64,000 bases of DNA from assembly GCA_963801045.1 (NCBI GenBank), contig CAWDDC010000005.1:62001-126000 (forward strand), written 5' to 3'. The position numbers were made by a program, and so were the translations under genes. Positions 47,113-56,373 of the stretch are shown here, piece by piece. This stretch comes from JACCWP01 sp963801045 (GTDB lineage: Bacteria; Actinomycetota; Actinomycetes; Propionibacteriales; Nocardioidaceae). Numbering within the stretch: position 1 is the first letter of the stretch; every line of letters starts with the position of its first letter. Under the pieces are notes generated by a model that was not told where the DNA came from, searched no databases, and was given only the letters and a program-made list of their open reading frames with translations.

Positions 47113-48578
47113 ACCGACCGATCCGGGTGCTCGCCGTGGCGTGCGGCGTGCTGTTCCTCGCGCTGCTGCTCAACGTCAACTACGTGCAGTTCCTGCAGGC
47201 CGACGACCTCAACGCCAAGCAGGGCAACCGCCGGGTGATCGACGAGGAGTTCTCCCGCGAGCGGGGTCCCGATCCTGGTGGCCGGCACGCCGGTCGCGCG
47301 CAGCGTGCCCAGCGACGACGACTACGACTACCAGCGCGAGTACCCGAGCCCGCAGCTGTACTCGAACCTCACCGGCTACTACTCCTACGAGTACGGCGGG
47401 TCCGACCTCGAGAACAGCCAGAACGGCATCCTCTCCGGCAGCGACCCGCGGCTGTTCGTCAACCGGGTCGTCGACCTGCTCGGCAGCGACCAGCCCAGCG
47501 GCGGCAGCGTGTCGCTCACCATCGACCCCGCCGCCCAGCAGGCCGCCTACGACGGGCTGCGCTCGCTGGGCGACGACACCAAGGGCGCGGTGGTCGCGCT
47601 CGACCCCGAGACCGGCGGCATCCTCGCCATGGTGTCGCGGCCGTCGTACGACCCCAACCGGCTGGCCTCGCACGACTTCGAGGAGGTGCGCAAGGCCCGC
47701 GCCGAGCTGCTGGACGACCCCAACGACCCGCTGCTCGACCGCACCCGGCAGAACATCTACGCACCCGGTTCCACCTTCAAGCTGGTGACCGCCGCCGCGG
47801 CGCTGTCGTCCGGCGACTACTCGCCCGAGACCGAGGTGCCGGCCGGCCCGTCGCTCGACCTGCCGCAGACCGACCTGCACCCTCGGCAACGACGTGGCCT
47901 TCTGCGACTCGGTGTCGCGAGACCACGCTGACCCTGGCGCTGGCCAACTCGTGCAACACGTCGTTCGGCGCCATCGGGCTGGACCTCGGCGCCGACGCGC
48001 TGCGGGAGCAGGCGGAGGCGTTCGGCTTCGAGGACGACAGCTACCTCGAGGAGCTCGGACTGGTCGCCAGCCAGTTCCCGGACAACCCGGACGAGCCGCA
48101 GACCGCGTTCTCCGCGATCGGCCAGTTCGACGTGTCGGCGACGCCGCTGCAGATGGCGATGGTGACGGCGGGGATCGCCAACGGCGGCACGGTGATGAAG
48201 CCGTACATCGTCGACGAGATCCGCTCGCCCGACGTCGAGCTGCTCGAGTCGCACGACCCCGAGGAGCTGCACCAGGCGGTCTCGAGTGGCGTGGCCTCGC
48301 AGCTCACCCAGATGATGGTCGAGACGGTCAACAACGGCACCGCCGACGAGTCGGCGATCCCGGGCATCGACGTGGCGGCCAAGACGGGCACGGCCGAGCG
48401 CACCGAAGCGTTGCCGCCTTACGCGTGGTTCGTGTCGTTCGCGCCGGCCGACGACCCCGAGGTCGCCGTGGCGGTGTTCATCGAGTCCACAGAGGGGGTT
48501 TCGCGGGAGGAGATCTCCGGCGGAGGACTGGCGGGGCCCATCGCCCGGTCGGTCATGCAGTCGGTGATCGACCAGTGA
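47109..48578 (+). CDS. pbpA: PbpA, class B penicillin-binding protein (frameshifted)
   Basis: Peptidoglycan transpeptidase partner of RodA, about 488 residues after removing extra bases near 47268, 47880 and 47920. An N-terminal anchor (RVLAVACGVLFLALLLNVNYVQF) precedes a dimerisation domain and the transpeptidase domain with the catalytic APGSTFKLV (SxxK), ANSCNTSFG (SxN) and AAKTGTAER (KTG). All three active-site motifs are intact. The start overlaps the rodA stop; pknB begins 22 bases after it. Confidence 0.95.
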   Translation: MNRPIRVLAVACGVLFLALLLNVNYVQFLQADDLNAKQGNRRVIDEEFSRERGPDPGGRHAGRAQRAQRRRLRLPARVPEPAAVLEPHRLLLLRVRRVRPREQPERHPLRQRPAAVRQPGRRPARQRPAQRRQRVAHHRPRRPAGRLRRAALAGRRHQGRGGRARPRDRRHPRHGVAAVVRPQPAGLARLRGGAQGPRRAAGRPQRPAARPHPAEHLRTRFHLQAGDRRRGAVVRRLLARDRGAGRPVARPAADRPAPSATTWPSATRCRETTLTLALANSCNTSFGAIGLDLGADALREQAEAFGFEDDSYLEELGLVASQFPDNPDEPQTAFSAIGQFDVSATPLQMAMVTAGIANGGTVMKPYIVDEIRSPDVELLESHDPEELHQAVSSGVASQLTQMMVETVNNGTADESAIPGIDVAAKTGTAERTEALPPYAWFVSFAPADDPEVAVAVFIESTEGVSREEISGGGLAGPIARSVMQSVIDQ

Positions 48579-48600
48579 GCCGCAGGAACGAGAGGACGTC

Positions 48601-50471
48601 ATGACCACCCAGCCACCCCCCGGCGGCGGACCCGACGACGCACCCAAGGTGCTCGGCGAGCGCTACGAGGTCGGCGCGCTGATCGGCCGCGGCGGCATGG
48701 CCGACGTGCGCAGCGGTCACGACACCCGGCTCGGTCGCACCGTGGCCATCAAGCGGCTGCGTTCCGACCTGGCCAGCGACCCCACGTTCCAGGCCCGCTT
48801 CCGGCGCGAGGCGCAGTCCGCCGCGTCGCTCAACCACCCGTCCATCGTCGCCGTCTACGACACCGGCGAGGAGGTCGCGCCCGACGGCACCCACGTGCCG
48901 TACATCGTGATGGAGTACGTCGAGGGCAAGACCCTGCGCGAGATCATGCGCGAGGGCCGCAAGATCCTGCCCGAGCGCGCGCTCGAGATCACCGCCGACG
49001 TGCTGTCCGCGCTCGACTACTCGCACCGGGCCGGCATCGTGCACCGCGACATCAAGCCGGCCAACGTGATGCTGACGCCGACCGGCCGGGTCAAGGTCAT
49101 GGACTTCGGCATCGCCCGGGCGATCGCCGACGCGTCGTCGACGATGACCGCGACGGCGGCCGTGGTCGGCACCGCGCAGTACCTGTCCCCCGAGCAGGCG
49201 CGCGGCGAGCAGGTCGACGCCCGCAGCGACATCTACTCCACCGGCTGCCTGCTGTTCGAGCTGCTCACCGGCCGCCCGCCGTTCCAGGGCGACAGCCCGG
49301 TGTCGGTGGCGTACCAGCACGTGCGCGAGGAGCCGCCGACACCGTCCAGCATCGAGCCGGAGGTGGCCCCCGAGATCGATGCCATCGTGGGCAAGGCGCT
49401 GGCCAAGAAGACGGCCGAGCGCTACCAGTCCGCCGCCCAGATGCGGGCCGACATCGAGCGGGCGCTGGCCGGGCAGGCGGTCGACGCCACCGCGACCACG
49501 ATGATGCCGGTCGCGCCGCCTCCTCCCCCGAGCGACACCGACTCGTTCCTGCCCGAGCAGGACGACGAGGAGGAGCCCAAGAGCAAGCGGCGCGCCTGGA
49601 TCTGGGTCCTGCTGATCGTGCTGCTGCTGCTCGCCCTCGGCGGCGGGGCCTACGCGCTGCTCAGCGGTGGCGACGACAGCGGCGGCGACATCTCGGTGCC
49701 CGACGTGATCGGGCTGAAGGAGAAGGCCGCGACCAAGGAGATCGAGGCCCAGGACCTCGTCGGTGGAGGTCCAGAAGGTCGACAGCGACGCCGGCGACAA
49801 GGGCAAGGTCGTCGACCAGGACCCCGACTCCGGTGACCTGGCCAGCAGCGGCGACACCGTGACGCTGGAGGTCGGCGCCGGGCCGGACACCATCTCGGTG
49901 CCGGACGTCGTGGGCGACCCACGCCAGGAGGCGGAGGCCGAGATCGAGGAAGCCGGCCTGACCGTCGGCGACTTCACCACCAGCGGAGAGCACCGACACC
50001 AAGGGCACGGTGCTGTCGGCCAACCCCAGTCCGGGCACCGCGGTCGCGCCGGGCACCACGGTCACCCTGGAGGTGAGCTCCGGGCCGTCAGAGGTCCCGG
50101 ACGTCGTCGGCCTCACCGAGGACGCGGCGATCTCGCGGATCGAGAACGCGGGTCTGGTCGCCAGCACGACGGAGGAGGAGACCGACGCCGCGGAGGACGG
50201 GACGGTCACGGCGCAGTCGCCGGGCGCGGGTAGCGCGGTCGCCCCGGGCGAGACGGTCACGATCACGGTCGCGGTCGCCCCGGCGACCACGACCACACCG
50301 CCGACCACGACCACCGAGCCGCCGACCACGACCACCGAGCCGCCGACCACGACCACCGAGCCGCCGACCACCGAGGAGGAGGACGAGGACCCGCTGCCGG
50401 ACGGCCCGTCCGACGAGCGGGGAGCGGCTCAGAGCGGTTCGGCGAACTCCAGCGCGGGGCGGCCGTCGTAG
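48601..50471 (+). CDS. pknB: PknB, PASTA-domain Ser/Thr kinase (frameshifted)
   Basis: Senses peptidoglycan fragments and phosphorylates division and wall proteins. Kinase domain about residues 20-285: IGRGGMADVRSGHD, VAIKRL, IVHRDIKPANVML, MDFGIAR and an activation loop with SSTMTATAAVVGTAQYLSPE. A helix (AWIWVLLIVLLLLALGGGAYALL) is followed by three PASTA repeats (ISVPDVIGLKEKAA, SVPDVVGDPRQEAE, EVPDVVGLTEDAA) and a tail of TTTTEPP repeats. Extra bases near 49763 and 49985 fall in the PASTA part. The stop at 50469-50471 overlaps the convergent DUF881 gene by 43 bases, so the exact end is uncertain. No separate pknA follows. Confidence 0.95.
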
Positions 50472-51147
50472 GCCGGCAGCTCGAGCGAGTCCGAGGTCTC
50501 GATCAGCAGGCCGAGGGCGACCGCCTCCACGTAGTCGCGGTAGCCCTCGACGCCGGGCGCGCTCTCCATCGCGGCGTACATCGCGTCCGGGTCGCCGACC
50601 GCCTCGATCCGGTAGGGCGGTGAGTACGGCACCCCCTCCAGCACGACGGTGTTGCCGACGCACTTGACGCCCGTGGTCGAGATCAGCCGCTGATCCTGCA
50701 GCGTGACCGCCTCCGCACCGCCGGCCCAGAGCGCGTTGACGAAGGCCTGGATGTCCTGCTGGTGCACGACCAGCTGGTTGGCGTCGATGCCCTCCGGCGG
50801 GGTCTCGAGCGGGGAGTCGTCGAGGGTCACCACCAGGCCGGCGCCGGTCACCGGGGTGAGCCCCGCAGCGTCCGCGGATCTCGGCGACCTCGCGGCGCAC
50901 GCGGTGCAGCGGCGGCGTCGCCGATGCCGGCCGACATCTGCTCGATATCGGCCTGCAGGTCGCGTACGTCCCCGCGCAGCGCGGCGACGTCGTCGGCGCG
51001 GGTGTCGACCAGCGCCTCGAGGTCGGTGCTGCCGGAGCGCAGGTCGGTGCCGTCGGCGCTGACCGCGCTGGCCACGAACAGCAGCCCGGCGACGGCGGAG
51101 ATCAGCGGGACGACCACTCGCCACGTGCCCCGCCCGCGCTCTGCCAC
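50429..51147 (-). CDS. DUF881 family membrane protein (frameshifted)
   Basis: About 238 residues. A single N-terminal helix (VVVPLISAVAGLLFVASAV) is followed by a coiled-coil (TRADDVAALRGDVRDLQADIEQM) and the DUF881 core with TPVTGAGLVVTLDDSP, DIQAFVNALWAGGAEAVTL and PPYRIEAVGDPDAMYAAM. The family (mycobacterial Rv0012 lies at the same place) is structurally like YlxW and acts near division proteins, though its mechanism is unclear. Extra bases near 50905 and 50870. GTG 51147. Divergent from crgA. Confidence 0.88.
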
Positions 51148-51205
51148 ACGGTCTACGCTAGACGACACCCGAACCGTTCCCGCCCCGCGACCACGAGGTG
51201 CCCTG

Positions 51206-51467
51206 GTGCCGAAGTCCCGCAGTCGCAAGAAGCCGTCGACCAGCCTGCCCCGGCGGCCGCCGAAGGGCCCGGGGCAGGGGCCGAGCGCTGATGAAGCGGA
51301 TCGCCGCGCCCGGGATGCTCACCTGCTGGCTGGCCGGGCTGGCCTGGGTGGTCCTCTACTACATCGTCCCGGACCTGGGCATCTTCGGTGAGCTCGGCGG
51401 CTGGAACCTGGTGATCGGCATGGGCGTGATCGGCGTCGGGTTCGTGTTCGCCACCCAGTGGGAGTGA
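51206..51467 (+). CDS. crgA: CrgA, cell division membrane protein (frameshifted)
   Basis: 86 residues after removing one extra base near 51290. The basic start PKSRSRKKPSTSLPRRPPK is the family's hallmark, followed by two helices (MLTCWLAGLAWVVLYYIV and LVIGMGVIGVGFVFATQW). CrgA recruits septal proteins and restrains septation timing in actinobacteria. GTG 51206 gives the correct family start. Its position beside DUF881 and the pkn cluster matches other actinobacteria. Confidence 0.93.
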
Positions 51468-51492
51468 CGCCGGCGGAATCACACGGCTGTAG

Positions 51493-51501
51493 TTATCCAC
51501 A
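51493..51501 (+). promoter_or_regulatory. Consensus DnaA box
   Basis: TTATCCACA matches the strong DnaA box exactly. Thirteen bases on, TTGTCCCCA (51506-51514) differs from the other common form, TTGTCCACA, at one base. They lie alone between crgA and the rhomboid gene, with no cluster that would make an origin. Confidence 0.6.
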
Positions 51502-51503
51502 GA

Positions 51504-51526
51504 GGTTGTCCCCAATGGGGACAACC
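51504..51526. terminator. Bidirectional hairpin between crgA and rhomboid genes
   Basis: GGTTGTCCCC-AAT-GGGGACAACC is a perfect 10-pair stem with a 3-base loop between the two converging stops. It overlaps the second DnaA-box-like sequence. Confidence 0.75.
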
Positions 51527-51551
51527 CGCCGGCGGGGCCCGCTGGGGCCGG

Positions 51552-52425
51552 TCAGACCGCGCCGTGCAGGGCGACCAGGCCGAGCAGCACGACCCACAGG
51601 CCGCCCAGCGCGACCACCTGGACGACGGTGCGGCGGTGCCGCGGCGCGTACGCGAACATCGCCCCGAGCCCGAGGCCGGCGGCAAGCCCGCCCAGGTGCC
51701 CCTGCCAGCTGATGTCGGGGACGGTGAACGTGATCACCAGGTTGATCCCGATCAGCACCATCAGCGACGAGGTCTCCAGCCCGCGCGAGCGCAGCAGCAC
51801 CAGGGCGGCGCCGAACAGGCCGAAGATCGCCCCCGAGGCACCCAGGGTCGGCGTGGCGGGGTCGCTGAACCACAGCACGACGACCGAGCCCGCGAGCCCG
51901 CAGGTGAGGTAGAGCGCCAGGAAGCGCAGGTAGCCGAGGTAGCGCTCGAGCATCGGTCCGAAGACCCACAGCGCGTACATGTTGAACAGCAGATGCAGGA
52001 TCGCGGTGTGCAGGAAGATCGAGGTGCCCAGCCGCCACCAGGCACCCTCGTCGACGCCCTCGTAGCCGCGGCAGTTCGGTGGGCACGCGCACTCGGTGAG
52101 CATCACCGACTGCGCGAAGAGCTCCTGGCTGTCGGCGAACCGCACGATCAGGAAGACCACCACGTTGAGGCCGATCAGCACGATCGTGACCCGCCCCGCC
52201 GTCTGCGGGATCAGGCCCGCCGGCCGCGGTGCGCGGCTGCCGCTGCGTCCTGGCGCCCTCGGCCACGCAGTCGGGGCAGTGGAAGCCCACCGACGCCGGC
52301 CGCATGCAGTCGGGGCAGATCGGCTTGCCGCAGCGCTGGCAGCCGATCCAGGTCTCCCGGTCGGCGTGCCGGTAGCACCGCGGCGCCGCCTGCGACTGCG
52401 CGCCCGGCGGGGTGGGGTCGCTCAC
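51552..52425 (-). CDS. Rhomboid-family intramembrane protease with N-terminal zinc finger (frameshifted)
   Basis: 290 residues when repaired. The N-terminal B-box-like zinc finger is CYRHADRETWIGCQRCGKPICPDC with a second CPDC at about 53. Six helices follow; the catalytic serine is in GASGAIFGLFG and the histidine in WQGHLGGLAAGLGLG. HTAILHLLFNMYALWVFG is the conserved loop. An extra base near 52240 falls between finger and first helix. GTG 52425. Substrates are unknown; ppiA lies 12 bases upstream in the same direction. Confidence 0.92.
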
Positions 52426-52437
52426 GTGAGGGTCCTG

Positions 52438-52968
52438 TCAGTCCTGCACGCGCTCGATGTCCACCCGGTCGAGCGCGATCTCCTCGACCGGCCGGTCGGC
52501 GCGGCCCGTACGCGTGCTGCCGATCGCGTCCACGACGGCCCTGCTCTCGTCGTCGACGACCTCGCCGAAGATGGTGTGCTTGAAGTTCAGCCAGGTGGTC
52601 GCGCCCAGCGTGATGAAGAACTGGGAGCCGTTGGTGCCGGGGCCGGCGTTGGCCATCGCGAGCAGGTAGGGCCGGTCGAAGCTGAGCTCGGGGTGGAACT
52701 CGTCCTTGAACTCGTAGCCCGGCCCGCCGGTGCCGGTGCCGAGCGGGTCGCCGCCCTGGACCATGAAGCCCTCGATCACCCGGTGGAACACGGTGCCGTC
52801 GTAGAGCGGCGTCGACTGCGTGGTCCCGGTCTTGGGGTCGGTCCACTCCTTCGACCCCTCCGCGAGGCCGACGAAGTTGGCGACCGTCGTCGGGGCGTGG
52901 TCGGGGAAGAGTCGGATCCTGACGTCGCCCTTGGTGGTGTGCAGGGTGGCGTACGTGGACTCGGCCAC
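52438..52968 (-). CDS. ppiA: Peptidyl-prolyl cis-trans isomerase, cyclophilin type
   Basis: 176 residues, intact, cytoplasmic. Cyclophilin motifs: FHRVIEGFMVQGGDPLGTGTGGPGYEF (seen in parts FHRVIEGFMVQGGDP and GPGYEF), LLAMANAGPGTNGSQFFITL and LNFKHTIFGEVV. It catalyses proline isomerisation during protein folding. In mycobacteria ppiA also lies next to crgA, so the order is conserved. GTG 52968 gives MAESTYATLHTTKGD. Confidence 0.95.
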   Translation of the reverse strand: MAESTYATLHTTKGDVRIRLFPDHAPTTVANFVGLAEGSKEWTDPKTGTTQSTPLYDGTVFHRVIEGFMVQGGDPLGTGTGGPGYEFKDEFHPELSFDRPYLLAMANAGPGTNGSQFFITLGATTWLNFKHTIFGEVVDDESRAVVDAIGSTRTGRADRPVEEIALDRVDIERVQD

Positions 52969-53118
52969 GGGGTCTCCTCGGTCGGTACGGGTCGGACGGG
53001 TAGCGTGGCGATCCTACGTTCCGCCTACCGAAGTGACAGACGCGCCCGCTCGCGAAAGAGTGGGACGAACGACCGTCGGCGCAGGCCGCCGGTGAGCACT
53101 GACCAGGAGGTCCCGCCC

Positions 53119-53823
53119 ATGCACGTCCGCCGCAAGTCGCGCAAGGATCGCGCGCTGGACCAGGCCAAGGACCTCGGCGCCACTGCGCAGGCCAAGGCCG
53201 CCGACACCGCGGCGCAGCTGAGCGAGAAGGCCCAGACCACACTGGTGCCGGCTGCCGAGGACGCCGCCAAGCGTGCCCAGGAGAAGTTCCACGCCGACGT
53301 CAAGCCCGCGGTGCAGTCCGCCGCGGCGACGGCCAGCGCCGCTGCCACCGCCGCGGCCGGCGCCGCGCTCGAGGAGGTCGGCAAGCGGACGAAGAAGTCC
53401 CGCAAGGAGCTCGCCAAGTCGACGAAGAAGGCCAAGAAGAAGGCCAAGAAGAAGGGCAACGGCGACCGCTGACCGCGCCCGCGAGACGGTCGGCAAGGAG
53501 AAGCCGAAGAAGCACTGGTTCCGCCGGATCGTGATCGCGCTCGGGCTCGCCGCGGCGGTCGCGTGGGCGGCCGGCAAGATGCGCGGCAACGACAGCGGGG
53601 TCGTGGTCCCGACGTCACCGACGCCGGCTCCGCGTACGCCCGCGGCGGCTCCGGCTGCTGCCCCCACGCCCGCCGCGGCGCCACTCCCGCCGACAGCGCC
53701 GCGGCCGGCGACGCCGCGACCGACGGCAGCGACGCCACCGCCGGTGCCCAGGAGGGCAGCGAGTCCGGCGACGGCAAGGCCGCCGGCGGGCCGAAGTCCG
53801 GCGGGGGCGCCAGCAAGTCCTGA
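53119..53823 (+). CDS. Alanine/lysine-rich helical protein with membrane helix (frameshifted)
   Basis: The first 117 residues are amphipathic Ala-rich helices (DQAKDLGATAQAKAADTAAQL, AAATASAAATAAAGAALEEVG) ending in a lysine cluster (KKAKKKAKKKGNGDR). If one extra base near 53465 is removed the frame continues ETVGKEKPKKHWFRRIVIAL into a membrane helix and a Pro/Ala tail; another indel near 53690 gives the acidic end DGKAAGGPKSGGG. This resembles actinobacterial DUF5324-like proteins. If no error exists, the gene stops at 53472. ATG 53119 follows AGGAGG. Function unknown. Confidence 0.55.
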
Positions 53824-53849
53824 CCCCACCCACCCCCACCCACCCGCAC

Positions 53850-53899
53850 ATCATCCGCGCACGACGCCCGCACCGAGGCGGGCGTCGTGCGCGGATGAT
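53850..53899. repeat. Dispersed palindromic element, copy 5
   Basis: ATCATCCGCGCACGACGCCC plus GC and its exact complement form a perfect 22-pair stem around ACCGAG (53872-53877), the best hairpin of the family. It lies between converging stops at 53823 and 53915. Confidence 0.9.
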
Positions 53900-53914
53900 C
53901 GCGGTGGGGGTGGG

Positions 53915-54247
53915 TCAGGCGGTGGGGTGCAGGGCGTGGGTGCGCGCGGTGGCGCGGCGCTCGGCGTAGAAGCTGGCGAACGGCACCGTGCCGAGCAGCA
54001 GCGTCGTGATGGTGAACCCGATGCTCCAACGGGCCCGGCGGGCCAGCAGCGCGGCCATCACCAGGAAGACCATGTAGAGCCAGCCGTGCGCGACGCCGAG
54101 GTAGCTGGTGATCCACTCGCCGGTGTCCTGCAGCTGGGTGCCTTCGTCGGAGAGGTACTTCAGCGGCACGCCGATGCAGACCAGCACGACCAGCAGCACG
54201 CCGACGATCCATGCCATGACCTGGTACCTCAGCAGCGCCGCCCTCAC
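53915..54247 (-). CDS. DUF3817 integral membrane protein
   Basis: 110 residues with three helices. The DUF3817 pattern is GVPLKYLSDEGTQLQDTGEW, followed by VAHGWLYMVFLVMAALLARR and FTITTLLLGTVPFASFYAERR. The family is related to the YdzA/IM regions of small actinobacterial proteins; function unknown. GTG 54247 overlaps the SURF1 stop (GTGA), so they are coupled. Confidence 0.88.
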   Translation of the reverse strand: MRAALLRYQVMAWIVGVLLVVLVCIGVPLKYLSDEGTQLQDTGEWITSYLGVAHGWLYMVFLVMAALLARRARWSIGFTITTLLLGTVPFASFYAERRATARTHALHPTA

Positions 54248-54967
54248 GCCTCCGAGGCTACCGACCGCTGCTCGGCGCACATCCGCCACCACAGGAAGAT
54301 CGCGAAGCCACCGAACGCCCACCACTGCAGCGCGTACGCCAGGTTGCGCAGTCCCGCCGACCAGCCGGGCTCCGCGACCGGCGGCGGCACCGGCTCGAGA
54401 CCGGCGGGCGGGCGGCGAGGTGCTGATCAGGTACCCGCCGTAGAGATCGGTGTCGACGGCGTTGACCAGCGCCGGGATGCGTACCGCGTCGACGACCCGC
54501 CCGGCCCGCAGCACGCCGGAGCCCTCCTCGCCCGGCGTGAGCACGCCGGTCACCCGCACCTCACCCGCGGGCACCGGCGGCAGCGCGGTGGCGTCGGGCA
54601 CCCAGCCCCGCACGACCAGCAGCGCCGAGGTCGGCGACGTCGCGGCCACCTCGAGCGGGCTGAGCACCCAGTAGCCGTCCCGGCCCTCGTCGGTGCGCCC
54701 GGACACCAGGAACTGCTCCTCGCGCGGCGCGTACGTCCCCTGCACCTCGACCGGCACGCCGTCGTCCTCGTTGGCGAGGGGGTCGTCGGGCCCGAGCACG
54801 TCGTCGAGCGGCACCGGCGCCAGCGACGCCCGCTCGGCCGCGTCGTCGCGCTGCGCGTCGCGCCACGCGTCCAGCTGCCACCAGCCGGCCAGGACGGTGC
54901 CGGTGAGGACGACGACCAGCAGCAGGTGCAGGCCCAGCATCGGTCGGGTGAGGTACGGGCTCAGCAC
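54244..54967 (-). CDS. SURF1 family cytochrome oxidase assembly protein (frameshifted)
   Basis: About 240 residues. An N-terminal helix (LGLHLLLVVVLTGTVLAGWWQL) and a C-terminal helix (WWAFGGFAIFLWWRM) flank an outside domain with PVEVQGTYAPREEQFLVSGR and GYWVLSPLEVAATS, LLVVRGWVPD; this hairpin topology and the VRGWV motif define SURF1, which helps insert haem into the aa3 oxidase. An extra base near 54415. GTG 54967 overlaps the sdaA stop. Confidence 0.88.
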
Positions 54968-56358
54968 TCGACCACGTTGACCGCGAGACCGCCACGCGCG
55001 GTCTCCTTGTACTTCACCTTCATGTCCCGCCCGGTGTCCCGCATCGTCTTGATCACCTTGTCCAGGCTGACCACGTGGGTGCCGTCGCCGCGCAGCGCCA
55101 TCCGGGCCGCGGTGATCGCCTTGACCGACGCCACCGCGTTGCGCTCGATGCAGGGGATCTGCACCAGCCCGCCGACGGGGTCGCAGGTCAGTCCGAGGTT
55201 GTGCTCCATCGCGATCTCGGCCGCGTTCTCGACCTGCAGCGGGGTGCCGCCCATGACCTCGGCCAGCCCGCCGGCGGCCATCGAGCAGGCCGACCCGACC
55301 TCGCCCTGGCAGCCGACCTCGGCACCGGAGATCGACGCGTTCTCCTTGTACAGCACGCCGATCGCGCCGGCGGTCAGCAGGAACCGGACCACGTCGTCGT
55401 CACTGCGGCACGTCGTCCAACGGGTGCAGAAGTGCAGCACCGCCGGGATGATCCCGGCCGCCCCGTTGGTCGGAGCGGTCACCACCCGGCCGCCGGCTGC
55501 GTTCTCCTCGTTGACCGCGAGCGCGTACAGGTTCACCCAGTCGAGCCCGCGCAACGGGTCGCCGCCCACGTCGTCGCCCTCCGGGGCGTCGGCGGTGAGC
55601 TGGGCGTACAGCTCGGGCGCGCGCCGCGGCACCTTCAGCCCGCCGGGCAGCACGCCAGGAGTGGCGCAACCCGTGGCGACGCAGTCCTGCATCACCTGCC
55701 AGATCGTCAACAGGCGTTGGCGAATCTCGTCATCGGTCCGTCGTACCTGCTCGTTGGCCAGCATCACTCCGGCGATCGACAGGCCGCTGCGCTCGGCGTG
55801 CTCGAGCAGCTCGACGCCGGTCGTGAACGGGTACGGCACCGGCGTGCTGTCCGGCACGATCCGGGCGGCGCCGGCGGCCGGGTCGGCGTCGGGGTCGACC
55901 ACGAAGCCGCCGCCGACCGAGTAGTAGGTGCGCTCGGCGAGCGTCGCGCCGGAGGCGTCGGTGGCCACGAACGTCATGCCGTTGGGGTGGTAGGGCAACG
56001 ACTTGCGCCGGTGCATCACCAGGTCGTCGTCGACCGAGAACGCGATCGGATGACTGCCGGCGAGGGACAGCAGACCGCCGCCGCGGATCTCCTCGGTACG
56101 AGCGTTCGCGGTGGTGGTGTCGACCGTCTCCGGGTCCTCACCCTGCAGGCCGAGCAGCACCGCCTTGGGACTGCCGTGACCGTGCCCGGTGGCGCCCAGC
56201 GATCCGTACAGCTCGACGTGCAGCCGGTGCACCGCGGTCAGGTCGCCGGACTCGACCAGTGCGTCGGCGAACATCCGCGCCGCGCGCATCGGCCCGACGG
56301 TGTGGGAGCTGGACGGCCCGATCCCGATGGAGAAGAGGTCGAAGACGCTGATGGTCAC
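54961..56358 (-). CDS. sdaA: L-serine ammonia-lyase, iron-sulphur type
   Basis: 465 residues, intact. Converts L-serine to pyruvate and ammonia with a [4Fe-4S] cluster. SVFDLFSIGIGPSSSHTVGPMRAA is the classical start; GSLGATGHGHGSPKAVLLGL, TAPTNGAAGIIPAVLHF, VGCQGEVGSACSMAAGGL and LTCDPVGGLVQIPCIERNA contain the cluster cysteines. Alpha and beta domains are in one chain. It lies 15 bases after glyA on the same strand, so serine-glycine interconversion and serine breakdown are jointly transcribed. Confidence 0.96.
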   Translation of the reverse strand: MTISVFDLFSIGIGPSSSHTVGPMRAARMFADALVESGDLTAVHRLHVELYGSLGATGHGHGSPKAVLLGLQGEDPETVDTTTANARTEEIRGGGLLSLAGSHPIAFSVDDDLVMHRRKSLPYHPNGMTFVATDASGATLAERTYYSVGGGFVVDPDADPAAGAARIVPDSTPVPYPFTTGVELLEHAERSGLSIAGVMLANEQVRRTDDEIRQRLLTIWQVMQDCVATGCATPGVLPGGLKVPRRAPELYAQLTADAPEGDDVGGDPLRGLDWVNLYALAVNEENAAGGRVVTAPTNGAAGIIPAVLHFCTRWTTCRSDDDVVRFLLTAGAIGVLYKENASISGAEVGCQGEVGSACSMAAGGLAEVMGGTPLQVENAAEIAMEHNLGLTCDPVGGLVQIPCIERNAVASVKAITAARMALRGDGTHVVSLDKVIKTMRDTGRDMKVKYKETARGGLAVNVVEC

Positions 56359-56373
56359 GGGGGAACTACACGA

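Noticed and set aside
51467..51552. A replication origin
   Set aside because: Only one exact DnaA box and one near-match; no AT-rich unwinding region and no dnaA or dnaN nearby.
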